From an uncultured Ectothiorhodospiraceae bacterium (GTDB lineage: Bacteria; Pseudomonadota; Gammaproteobacteria; UBA9214), in NCBI GenBank assembly GCA_947258945.1, contig CAMYKJ010000008.1, forward strand, positions 1-16,858: DNA of 16,858 nt, given 5' to 3'. Under the pieces are notes generated by a model. It had not been told where the DNA came from. It saw only the letters and a program-made list of their open reading frames with translations, and did no database searches. Made by a program: the position numbers and the translations under genes. This document shows positions 8,941-16,543 of the stretch, piece by piece (the first letter of the stretch is position 1; the number at the start of each line of letters is the position of its first letter).

Positions 8941-9707
8941 TTCACCCCACCGCGGTCATCGATGCTTCCGCGGAGCTGGCTGCGGATGTCGATATCGGCC
9001 CGTATTCCATTATCGGACCCGACGTCACCATCGGTGCGCGTACCGAGGTCGGTCCGCATGTCGTCATCCAGGGACCGACACGGATCGGTGAGGACAACCG
9101 GATTCACCAGTTCGCTTCACTCGGCGACGCGCCGCAGGACAAGAAATACGCCGGCGAGCCGACCCGGCTGGAGATCGGCGACCGCAATACCATTCGTGAA
9201 TTCGTCACCTTCAACCGCGGCACAGTGCAGGACGAGGGCCTGACGCGTATTGGTGACGACAACTGGATCATGGCGTACGTGCATATCGCACACGACTGCC
9301 GGATCGGTAACCAGACCATAATGGCCAACAATGCATCGATGGCCGGTCATGTTACGGTGGGTGACTACGCCATGCTGGGCGGTTTCACCCTGATCCACCA
9401 GTTTTGCGTCATCGGTGCGCACTCATTGACCGCGTTCGGCAGCGGCATCAGCAAGGATGTTCCGCCCTATGTGACGGTCGGTGGCAGCCCGGCACGGGCA
9501 TATGGCCTGAACATGGAAGGATTGCGTCGGCGCGGCTTCCCGGAGGGGGTGCGCAGGCAACTCAAGGATGCCTACCGCGTGCTTTACCGTGAAAACCTGT
9601 CCCTGCAGGATGCACTTGCACGGCTGAGGGAAACAGCGGGGGAGTGTGACGAGGTCGGCTTGCTGGTGGACTTCCTGGAAACGCAGACGCGCGGCATCGT
9701 GCGCTAG
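8937..9707 (+). CDS. lpxA: UDP-N-acetylglucosamine O-acyltransferase
   Basis: LpxA starts lipid A synthesis by moving a 3-hydroxyacyl chain from ACP to the 3-OH of UDP-GlcNAc in the cytoplasm. The 256-aa protein is a hexapeptide-repeat beta-helix ([20 protein letters not shown]) plus a C-terminal helical domain. HIAHDC gives His116 and His119, matching E. coli H122 and the catalytic H125 with a shift of six. At the acyl-chain ruler position (G173 in E. coli) this protein has Phe167, in [11 protein letters not shown] bulky residue there shortens the pocket, as Met does in Pseudomonas aeruginosa, so a C10-C12 chain is inferred. The start is TTG 8937, overlapping the fabZ stop; it gives MIHPTAVID, the normal family beginning. 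Confidence 0.96.
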   Translation: MIHPTAVIDASAELAADVDIGPYSIIGPDVTIGARTEVGPHVVIQGPTRIGEDNRIHQFASLGDAPQDKKYAGEPTRLEIGDRNTIREFVTFNRGTVQDEGLTRIGDDNWIMAYVHIAHDCRIGNQTIMANNASMAGHVTVGDYAMLGGFTLIHQFCVIGAHSLTAFGSGISKDVPPYVTVGGSPARAYGLNMEGLRRRGFPEGVRRQLKDAYRVLYRENLSLQDALARLRETAGECDEVGLLVDFLETQTRGIVR

Positions 9708-9715
9708 TGGAATCC

Positions 9716-9722
9716 GGAGGAG
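9716..9722 (+). promoter_or_regulatory. Strong Shine-Dalgarno of lpxB
   Basis: GGAGGAG lies 7 bases before ATG 9730, an ideal spacing. It marks the original lpxB start, even though the frame opened there does not reach the rest of the gene. A nearer ATG (9726) hits TGA after two codons and is not the start. Confidence 0.75.
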
Positions 9723-9729
9723 TTTATGC

Positions 9730-10865
9730 ATGCCTGACAGCCGACATACACTGCGTGTCGGCATCATTGCCGGTGACTTCGTCAACGTGTGCCCGACGCG
9801 GTGTTTGAAGGCATTGCCGGGCCGCGCATGCAGGCGGCCGGTTGCGTCAGCCTGGCGCCGATGGAGCAGCTCTCCGTGATGGGTCTGGCCGAGGTGCTGG
9901 GGCACCTGCCGGGTCTGCTCGCGCTGCGCCGCCGGATGCGCCGGCATTTCATCACGGAACGTCCGGACATATTCATTGGTGTCGATGCGCCGGATTTCAA
10001 CCTTGGCCTGGAACGCAGGCTGAAGCAGGCGGGTATTCCGGTGCTGCACTACGTGAGCCCGTCAGTGTGGGCCTGGCGGCAATACCGGGTCCGCAAGATT
10101 GCCGCCAGCACGGATTGTATCCTGACACTGTTTCCGTTCGAGGAGCGTTTCTACCACGACCACGACGTGCAGGCGCGTTTTGTCGGACATCCGCTGGCGG
10201 ATCATATTGCAGACAACGTGGACCGTCAGCAGGCCCGCGACCACCTGCAGCTCGATCATGCCGGCACGCTGGTTGCACTGTTGCCCGGCAGTCGGGTTGG
10301 CGAGGTGCGACGCCTGGCGCCGGACTTTATCCGTGCCGCCGCCTGGTGTGCCGGGCAGCGGCCGGATCTGCGCTTCGTGGTGCCGCTGGCAACGCCGCGC
10401 TGCCGCCAGGCATTCGAACAGGCGCTGGCGGATGTCGGCGCAGATCTCCCGCTGACCCTGCTTGACGGCCAGGGGCTGGAGGCCATGGCTGCCGCCGATG
10501 CCGTGCTGCTGGCATCCGGTACGGCCACGCTGGAGTGCCTGTTGTTGAAGCGACCCATGGCCGTTGCCTACCGTGTCGCGCCGCTGACCTATCAACTGGC
10601 ACGTCGCCTGGTCAGGATCGGGTATTTTTCGTTGCCCAACCTGCTGGCCGATCGACCGCTGGTGCGCGAATTCATCCAGCATGCGGTGACAACGGAAAAC
10701 CTTGGTCGGGAGTTGCTGGCGTTGCTGGCGGATACCCGGCGGATCGCGGACATGATGGAACAATTCAACCGGATCCATGCAACACTGCGACGCGGTGCCA
10801 GCCAGGTGGCAGCGGACACGGTGCTGCAGATGGCCGGCAGGGGGGAAGCAGGCAATGGACACTGA
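9730..10865 (+). pseudogene. lpxB: Lipid A disaccharide synthase, frameshifted near the 5' end
   Basis: LpxB (GT19) joins UDP-2,3-diacylglucosamine and lipid X to the lipid A disaccharide at the inner membrane. ATG 9730 has an excellent ribosome-binding site and opens MPDSRHTLRVGIIAGD, the normal first strand. The continuation RQRVPDAVFEGIAGPRMQA is in another frame, starting at 9780. Between GCCGGT and CGTCAACGT only five bases remain where the family has about 15 codons, so roughly 40 bases are missing, including the conserved GExSGD motif. The first frame ends at 9879 after 49 codons. The rest is intact: FIGVDAPDFNLGLE, LHYVSPSVWAWRQ, ALLPGSRVGEV, DAVLLASGTATLECLL, SLPNLLADRPLV. GTG 9789 could start a 358-aa product without the first strand and motif; it has no clear ribosome-binding site. 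This is either a real lesion or an assembly error. The end overlaps rnhB by 11 bases. Confidence 0.85.
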
Positions 10866-11451
10866 CTTGCAGTTGCCGCCCGGGCGGCTGGCCGGTGTGG
10901 ACGAGGCGGGCCGCGGACCACTGGCCGGTCCGGTGATCGCCGGCGCGGTCATCCTCGATCCGGACCGGCCGATCGACGGGCTGAATGATTCCAAGCGACT
11001 GTCGGCCGCCAGGCGCGAGTGTCTGTACGAGGTGATCCGCAAGCAGGCACTGGCCTGGTCGATCGGCCGCGCAGAGGTCGAGGAGATCGACCGCATCAAC
11101 ATTCTGCAGGCAACCCTGCTGGCCATGCAGCGTGCCGTAGCGGGGCTTGCGCCGGCGGCCGAGTATGTGCTGGTCGACGGCAATTGCAGCCCCGGGTTTG
11201 CCTGCCCGTCGCAGGCCGTGGTCAGGGGAGACAGTCGCGTGGCCGCTATCAGTGCCGCCTCGATCATGGCGAAGGTCACGCGCGATCGCGAAATGATCGA
11301 AATGGACCGGCAGTTCCCGGGCTATGGCCTCGCACAGCACAAGGGATATCCAAGCAAGTCGCACATCGAGGCGCTGGAGTCGCTCGGTGTAACACCGATT
11401 CACCGGCGTTCCTATGCGCCGGTCAGGCGCATCGTCGAGCGGGAAGGGTAG
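10855..11451 (+). CDS. rnhB: Ribonuclease HII
   Basis: RNase HII cuts the RNA strand of RNA-DNA hybrids and nicks at single ribonucleotides embedded in DNA, starting ribonucleotide excision repair. The 198-aa protein carries all four metal-binding acids at the E. coli positions: Asp16 and Glu17 in [14 protein letters not shown], Asp108 in YVLVDGN, and Asp126 in [14 protein letters not shown] and [15 protein letters not shown] are further family marks. I chose ATG 10855, preceded by GGGGGAAG (10841-10848), which places the GVDEAGRG motif at the usual residue. An in-frame ATG at 10777 would add 26 unrelated residues inside lpxB. The gene overlaps the end of lpxB by 11 bases and appears to be the last of the rightward group before the strand switch. 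Confidence 0.96.
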   Translation: MDTDLQLPPGRLAGVDEAGRGPLAGPVIAGAVILDPDRPIDGLNDSKRLSAARRECLYEVIRKQALAWSIGRAEVEEIDRINILQATLLAMQRAVAGLAPAAEYVLVDGNCSPGFACPSQAVVRGDSRVAAISAASIMAKVTRDREMIEMDRQFPGYGLAQHKGYPSKSHIEALESLGVTPIHRRSYAPVRRIVEREG

Positions 11452-11476
11452 CGGGGGCCGATAGTCCTGTTGTTAC

Positions 11477-11522
11477 CGGGGCAGGCCAAATTCGCGACGA
11501 AGCTGAAAAGGATACTGCCCCG
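11477..11522. other. Convergent rnhB/GGDEF gap with 8-bp inverted repeat
   Basis: The 83-base gap between the two convergent stop codons holds CGGGGCAG (11477-11484) and its exact reverse complement CTGCCCCG (11515-11522), 30 bases apart. It could form a stem on either transcript, but the loop is long and neither side has a T-tract. A bidirectional terminator is possible, not shown. Confidence 0.3.
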
Positions 11523-11534
11523 TCAACCACCGTA

Positions 11535-12623
11535 TCAGGCGCAGGCGGATACCGGTTCCTGTGAGCGTTCGTAGCTGGTGACCCGGTTACGGCCGGATTG
11601 CTTGCTCTTGTAGAGCGCCATGTCCGCCTTGTCGACGACGTCCTCGACGTCTGACACATTATTGGGAAAGCTGGCGATGCCGACACTGGCGGTTGTCGAG
11701 ATACGCTTGCCGTTGATGTCCAGCGAGGTGTTGGCAATCGCCGAACGGATACGCTCTGCCGTTGCGTGCGCCGCGCCGCTTGCGGCCTGGCTGAGCAGAA
11801 TGATGAACTCGTCACCGCCATAGCGGGCCAGCACATCGGATGAGCGCACATGTGCCTTCATTACCGTCGATACTACCTGTATCAGGCGATTGCCGGCAGT
11901 GTGTCCGTAGCGGTCATTGATGGCCTTGAGGCCGTCCACATCCACCATGATAATTGTCAGCGATGTGCCGTAGCGGTTGACGCGCGCGATCTCCTTGTCG
12001 AACAGCGTATTGAATGCGCGCATATTCAGTACGCCGGTCAGGTCATCCGTTTGCGACAGCCGCGCGATCTTGCGCTTCGCGGCCAGGATGTCGGATGCCA
12101 GCATGGAAGTGACATAGGCGACCAGCAGGAAGGGCGAGAAATTGGCCATCAGCAGGGTAAAGGTCCCGGGTGTGAAGATGTCCACCGAGTGCACCTTGAA
12201 ACCCATCAGGAGATAAAAGCAGGCGATCAGGCACACCTCCAGCAGGGTCATGACCTTGCCCAGCGTGACGGCACACGCGATGATCACCAGCAGGTACAGG
12301 TTGAGCAGCGGGCTTTCCGTGTAGCCGGTATGCCACAGGACCGTGGTGATGAAGCCGACCATGATCCAGGTCTCCACGGCCAGCTTGAAGCGGGTCTTGC
12401 GTGCCTGGAAATTGAAGTAGCGAAAAACCAGCACGAACAGCGCATAGGCCACCATCGTGGCCACGAGGGGGTCGGTGTCGACGATATCCCGGGTTGGAAT
12501 GAAAAAGTACAGGATGACCAGTATCAGCAGTAACCACTGCAGTTCTGCCATGCTGCGGGAGAATCCTTTCAGTTCCTCAGCGTCAAAATCGGTCGTCACT
12601 GTGTCAATGCATGGTTCCTGCAT
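11535..12623 (-). CDS. Membrane-bound diguanylate cyclase (GGDEF domain)
   Basis: From ATG 12623 this is a 362-aa protein. About six hydrophobic helices (near residues 30-43, 51-70, 83-98, 105-121, 125-141 and 156-176) form an N-terminal membrane sensor of no family I recognise. A short linker (LASDILAAKRKIARLSQTDD) leads to a complete GGDEF domain: DLTGVLNMRAF, MVDVDGLKAINDRYGHTAG, and the active site RYGGDEF at 269-273. An allosteric I-site RSSD (260-263) sits five residues before GGDEF, so product inhibition by c-di-GMP is expected. There is no EAL domain. The inferred role is making c-di-GMP from two GTP in response to a membrane signal. I chose this start for the GGAA just upstream; the open frame continues to 12986, but that part overlaps dnaE and looks non-coding. 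A LexA-type box lies 20 bases before the start. The gene interrupts the usual rnhB-dnaE order. Confidence 0.92.
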   Translation of the reverse strand: MQEPCIDTVTTDFDAEELKGFSRSMAELQWLLLILVILYFFIPTRDIVDTDPLVATMVAYALFVLVFRYFNFQARKTRFKLAVETWIMVGFITTVLWHTGYTESPLLNLYLLVIIACAVTLGKVMTLLEVCLIACFYLLMGFKVHSVDIFTPGTFTLLMANFSPFLLVAYVTSMLASDILAAKRKIARLSQTDDLTGVLNMRAFNTLFDKEIARVNRYGTSLTIIMVDVDGLKAINDRYGHTAGNRLIQVVSTVMKAHVRSSDVLARYGGDEFIILLSQAASGAAHATAERIRSAIANTSLDINGKRISTTASVGIASFPNNVSDVEDVVDKADMALYKSKQSGRNRVTSYERSQEPVSACA

Positions 12624-12643
12624 GTTTGTTCCGATTGACTGAA

Positions 12644-12663
12644 AACTGTATACAAGAACAGTT
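12644..12663 (-). promoter_or_regulatory. LexA (SOS) box before the diguanylate cyclase gene
   Basis: CTGT-N8-ACAG at 12646-12661 matches the gammaproteobacterial LexA core exactly. The symmetric flanks (AA ... TT) extend the dyad to 20 bases, and CTGTATA follows the consensus at the left half. It ends 20 bases before the GGDEF start, where a bound repressor would block a leftward promoter or an elongating polymerase. It lies about 220 bases from dnaE, so dnaE is a less likely target. No lexA gene is in the window. Confidence 0.6.
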
Positions 12664-12746
12664 ATCGTCCGGGTAAATCCCATGTTTAGCCGCGGCACAT
12701 GCTGGCAGGCGCTTTCGGGGGAATTCCACTGGCCGATTGTCCTGCT

Positions 12747-12762
12747 TGTGAGCTGCGTCACA
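12747..12762. promoter_or_regulatory. CRP/Vfr/Clp-type binding site
   Basis: TGTGA (12747-12751), N6, TCACA (12758-12762) is a perfect match to the CRP-family consensus half-sites, with T and A continuing the pattern outward. The centre is 12754.5. If the rightward dnaE promoter uses TATACA at 12804-12809, the centre is about -61.5, the classic class I activation distance. It could instead affect the leftward GGDEF gene, whose start is 124 bases away. Confidence 0.55.
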
Positions 12763-12779
12763 CAATACCGTCTGTCAAG

Positions 12780-12809
12780 ATAAAAATACTTTATAAACAA
12801 TATTATACA
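12780..12809. promoter_or_regulatory. AT-rich divergent promoter island upstream of dnaE
   Basis: This is one of the most AT-rich stretches of the window. Rightward candidates are TATAAA (12792-12797), TATTAT (12801-12806) and TATACA (12804-12809). On the minus strand 12807-12802 reads TATAAT, with TCAACA 18 bases upstream as a partial -35. A perfect minus-strand TTGACA (12778-12773) lacks a -10 at normal distance. The 259-base gap between the two genes otherwise holds only the LexA-type and CRP-type sites described separately. Confidence 0.4.
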
Positions 12810-12882
12810 GGTAATTCTTCGAGCATGTTGAGAGCCGGTCACGGCGCTTGAAACCTGGCCGCTAAATCCGGACACTCTCTGC

Positions 12883-15800
12883 ATGCAACCCGCGTTTGTC
12901 CATCTGCACGTCCACACGGAATATTCACTGCTCAACGGTACGGTCCGTATCAAGCCGCTGATCAGCAGCGTCGCCGGGGCCGGCATGCCGGCCGTTGCCG
13001 TAACCGATCAGTGCAACATGTTTTCCATGGTGAAGTTCTACCGCGCCGCCATGGCGGCGGGCGTCAAGCCGCTGGTGGGCGTGGACATATGGGTTGCGGA
13101 TCAGGAAGACGGCAACCCGCCGACCCGGCTGGTGTTGCTATGCCGTAACCGGGCCGGTTATCTGAACCTGACGCGACTCGTCACGCGTGCCTACACGCAA
13201 GGTCAGCAGCGTGGCGTCCCGGTGTTGCAGCGTGACTGGCTGGAGGGTTGTACCGACGGATTGATTGCCCTGTCCGGCGGGCGTGCCGGCGACGTGGGGC
13301 AGGCCCTGCTGGCCAGCAAGCCGGAGCGGGCCGCCCGGCTGGTTGAGGAATGGCGGCAGCAATTCCCGGAAGCGTTCTACCTCGAGTTGCAGCGTACCGG
13401 GCGAGTCGGTGAAGAGGACTATATCCGCAAGGCCGTCGAGCTGGCCGCACAGCACGACCTGCCGGTCGTGGCCACCAATGATGTGCACTTTATCAGGCCG
13501 CAGGACTTCGAGGCGCACGAGGCACGCGTCTGCATCAACGAGGGGCGCACCCTGGATGACCCGCGCCGCTCGCGTGAATTCTCCGAGCAACAGTACCTGC
13601 GCACCCCGGAGGAGATGCAGGACCTGTTCCGGGATATTCCCGAGGCTTTGGAAAATACCATCGAGATTGCACGACGCTGTAACCTGGAACTGGAACTGGG
13701 CAAGAACTATTTACCGGATTTCCCGGTACCGGACGGCACCGGTATCGATCAGTACTTCATCGCACAGGCCGAGGCCGGTCTGGAGGAGCGCCTGCAGCAG
13801 ATCCTCGACCCGCAAGCAGACGATTACGAGACGCAGCGCAGGCAGTACCGCGACCGCCTGCAGCTCGAGATCGACGTCATCCTGCAGATGGGGTTTCCCG
13901 GCTATTTCCTGATCGTCGCCGATTTTATCAAGTGGTCCAAGGCCCATGACATCCCGGTCGGGCCCGGGCGCGGTTCCGGCGCCGGTTCCCTGGTCGCCTA
14001 TGCACTGACCATCACCGACCTCGATCCAATCAAATACGACCTGCTGTTCGAGCGCTTCCTGAATCCCGAGCGCGTCTCCATGCCCGATTTCGATATCGAT
14101 TTCTGCATGGAGGGCCGCGATCGCGTCATCGACTACGTCGCGGAACATTACGGGCGGGACAAGGTGTCGCAGATCATCACCTACGGCTCCATGGCGGCCA
14201 AGGCCGTGGTGCGCGATGTCGGTCGCGTGCTGGGCCATCCATACGGATTCGTCGACCGCATCGCCAAGCTGATCCCGTTCGAGATCGGCATCACGCTGGA
14301 CAAGGCGCTGGAACAGGAACCGGCGCTTGCCGGTCTGTATGACGAGGACGAGGATGTGCAGACGGTCATCGACCTGGCGCGTTCACTGGAAGGCATGGCG
14401 CGCAATGCCGGCAAGCATGCCGGCGGCGTGGTGATTGCACCGTCGCAGCTCACCGATTTCACGCCGCTGTACTGCGAACAGGGCAGCGACGCCGTGGTCA
14501 GCCAGTTCGACAAGGATGACGTCGAGGCCGTCGGCCTGGTCAAGTTCGACTTCCTCGGCCTGCGCACACTGACCATCATCGACCGGGCACTGAAGACCAT
14601 CAACCGGCGGCGCGCTGCCGGCGTCGAGGCGCCGGTTGACATCAATGCATTGCCGCTGACTGACAAGGCAACCTTCGCCCTGCTGAAGGCCTCGACCACC
14701 ACTGCGGTGTTCCAGCTGGAATCCACCGGCATGAAGGATCTGATCCGGCGGCTGCAGCCGGACAGCTTCGAGGATATCGTGGCGCTGGTCGCCCTGTTCC
14801 GGCCTGGCCCGCTGCAATCGGGCATGGTGGACGATTTCATTGCACGCAAGCATGGCGCACGCATCGAGTACCCGCACCCGGAACTGGAGCCGATCCTCAA
14901 GCCGACCTACGGCATTATCCTCTACCAGGAACAGGTGATGCAGATCGCGCAGGTGCTGGCCGGCTATACGCTGGGCGGTGCCGACCTGCTGCGCCGCGCC
15001 ATGGGCAAGAAGAAACCGGAAGAGATGGCGAAACAGCGCACCGTGTTCCTGACCGGCGCGCAACAGCGCGGGGTGGACGACAAGGTCGCCAGCTATATCT
15101 TCGACCTGATGGAAAAATTCGCCGGCTACGGTTTCAACAAGAGTCACTCGGCCGCCTATGCGCTGATTTCCTACCAGACTGCCTGGCTCAAGACACATTA
15201 CCCGGCCGCCTTCATGGCAGCGGTGCTATCGGCGGACATGGACAACACCGACAAGATCGTGCATCTGATCGCCGAGTGCCGCGATATGAAGCTCAGCGTG
15301 GTGCCGCCGGACATCAACCAGTCCAACTATCCGTTCACTGTTGAAAACGACAGCACCATTGTCTACGGTCTCGGCGCCATCAAGGGCGTCGGCCAGTCCG
15401 CCATCGAAAGCATCCTCGGCGCGCGTGCGGCAGACGGGTCGTTTGCCGACCTGTACGATCTCTGCCAGCGCGTTGACCTGCGCAAGGTCAACCGTCGGGT
15501 GTTTGATGCGCTGATACGGGCCGGTGCGCTCGATATGCTCGGTGAGACCCGCGCCACCCAGCAGGCCAATCTGGCGCAGGCGCTGAAACAGGCCGAGCAG
15601 CTCGGACGCGACCAGGATACCGGCCAGAACGACCTGTTCGGCGCGCCCGAGGTGGCAGCAACCCTGTCGACCAACCGCCAGATCCTGCCGGAATGGGAAG
15701 AGGAGCAGCGGCTGCAGGGCGAGATGGATGCCCTGGGGCTGTACCTGACCGGGCATCCCATCCAGCGCTATAACGGCGAGCTGGCCAATATTGTCACTGG

Positions 15801-16401
15801 CCGGCTGGCCGAACTGGCGGAGATGAGCGCCGCCTTGCCGGCCGCGTCGGGCAGGCCGGGCCGGCCGCCGGGCAGGCCGGCTAGTAACGAAAAAGCGGTG
15901 ACCATCGCCGGGCTCGTGATGAGCATGCGCATTCGCAAGACGCAGCGCGGTGGCAAGATTGCCTTCCTGACCCTCGATGACCGCACCGCACGACTGGACG
16001 TGCGCGTCTTCCCGGAAGTCTACGAGAAATACCAGGCCCTGCTGGGCAAGAACAAGGTGCTGGTGGTGCAGGGCGGACTGGGGGTCGATGACTATACCGG
16101 CGGCTACCAGGTGACCGCGCAGAGCATCTACGATATCAACCAGGCGCGTGAAATGTATGCCCGTCAGCTGGTCGTCGGTGTGGAGTCGCAGCTGGCCGGC
16201 AACGGCTTTGTCGGGACGCTGGCGGATATCCTGGAACCGTTCCGCGAGGGACATACGCGGGTGTGCATCGACTACCTCGGTGGCGAGGCCTGTGCGCGGG
16301 TCGCCCTGGGCGAGGCGTGGACCGTGCATCCCACCGATGAACTGCTGCATCGACTGCGCGACCTCGCCGGCAGGGACAGCGTGCGCGTGGAATACGGCTG
16401 A
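12883..16401 (+). CDS. dnaE: DNA polymerase III alpha subunit
   Basis: DnaE is the replicative polymerase of the chromosome, working with the epsilon exonuclease and the beta clamp. The 1172-aa protein begins FVHLHVHTEYSLLNG, the PHP domain (about 1-270). The polymerase core contains GPGRGSGAGSLVAY, the catalytic Asp402 and Asp404 in PDFDIDFCMEGRD, and Asp556 in KFDFLGLRTL. The clamp-binding motif QNDLF is at residues 915-919, followed by an OB fold (ITIAGLVMSMRIRKTQRGGKI region) and a C-terminal tau-binding domain. It is DnaE1-like by length and motifs. The PHP domain keeps some metal ligands (His9, His11, Asp200, His202) but lacks the TDH His (Gln43). A GRPGRPPGRP insert sits at residues 990-999. 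The start ATG 12883 has no clear Shine-Dalgarno; it matches the family N-terminus. Confidence 0.97.
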   Translation: MQPAFVHLHVHTEYSLLNGTVRIKPLISSVAGAGMPAVAVTDQCNMFSMVKFYRAAMAAGVKPLVGVDIWVADQEDGNPPTRLVLLCRNRAGYLNLTRLVTRAYTQGQQRGVPVLQRDWLEGCTDGLIALSGGRAGDVGQALLASKPERAARLVEEWRQQFPEAFYLELQRTGRVGEEDYIRKAVELAAQHDLPVVATNDVHFIRPQDFEAHEARVCINEGRTLDDPRRSREFSEQQYLRTPEEMQDLFRDIPEALENTIEIARRCNLELELGKNYLPDFPVPDGTGIDQYFIAQAEAGLEERLQQILDPQADDYETQRRQYRDRLQLEIDVILQMGFPGYFLIVADFIKWSKAHDIPVGPGRGSGAGSLVAYALTITDLDPIKYDLLFERFLNPERVSMPDFDIDFCMEGRDRVIDYVAEHYGRDKVSQIITYGSMAAKAVVRDVGRVLGHPYGFVDRIAKLIPFEIGITLDKALEQEPALAGLYDEDEDVQTVIDLARSLEGMARNAGKHAGGVVIAPSQLTDFTPLYCEQGSDAVVSQFDKDDVEAVGLVKFDFLGLRTLTIIDRALKTINRRRAAGVEAPVDINALPLTDKATFALLKASTTTAVFQLESTGMKDLIRRLQPDSFEDIVALVALFRPGPLQSGMVDDFIARKHGARIEYPHPELEPILKPTYGIILYQEQVMQIAQVLAGYTLGGADLLRRAMGKKKPEEMAKQRTVFLTGAQQRGVDDKVASYIFDLMEKFAGYGFNKSHSAAYALISYQTAWLKTHYPAAFMAAVLSADMDNTDKIVHLIAECRDMKLSVVPPDINQSNYPFTVENDSTIVYGLGAIKGVGQSAIESILGARAADGSFADLYDLCQRVDLRKVNRRVFDALIRAGALDMLGETRATQQANLAQALKQAEQLGRDQDTGQNDLFGAPEVAATLSTNRQILPEWEEEQRLQGEMDALGLYLTGHPIQRYNGELANIVTGRLAELAEMSAALPAASGRPGRPPGRPASNEKAVTIAGLVMSMRIRKTQRGGKIAFLTLDDRTARLDVRVFPEVYEKYQALLGKNKVLVVQGGLGVDDYTGGYQVTAQSIYDINQAREMYARQLVVGVESQLAGNGFVGTLADILEPFREGHTRVCIDYLGGEACARVALGEAWTVHPTDELLHRLRDLAGRDSVRVEYG

Positions 16402-16481
16402 CTACCCGGCCTGAAACGTAACGCCTATATCGCGGTCGCGGTCTGCTCCTGCAGCGTTATATCCATGCGGCGGTTGGGAAT

Positions 16482-16510
16482 TTTACCGGACCCCGCGGAA
16501 ACGGTACCAT
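16482..16510 (+). promoter_or_regulatory. Weak sigma70-like promoter candidate for accA
   Basis: TTTACC (16482-16487), a 17-base spacer and TACCAT (16505-16510) each match the consensus at four of six positions, 33 bases before the accA start. This is the best candidate in the 142-base gap after dnaE. The evidence is weak by itself. Confidence 0.3.
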
Positions 16511-16543
16511 AAGCAATAGTTTGAATCATTTAGCGGATACCTG

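Noticed and set aside
10062..11279. 405-codon open frame antisense to lpxB and rnhB
   Set aside because: It spans two genuine sense genes and shows no family features.
12624..12986. Longer N-terminus for the diguanylate cyclase, starting inside dnaE
   Set aside because: The added 121 residues run through the divergent regulatory region, the LexA-type and CRP-type sites and the dnaE start, and look non-coding. ATG 12623 has a GGAA in front.
15226..16350. 374-codon open frame antisense to dnaE
   Set aside because: A shadow of dnaE; low-complexity composition, no motif and no ribosome-binding site.
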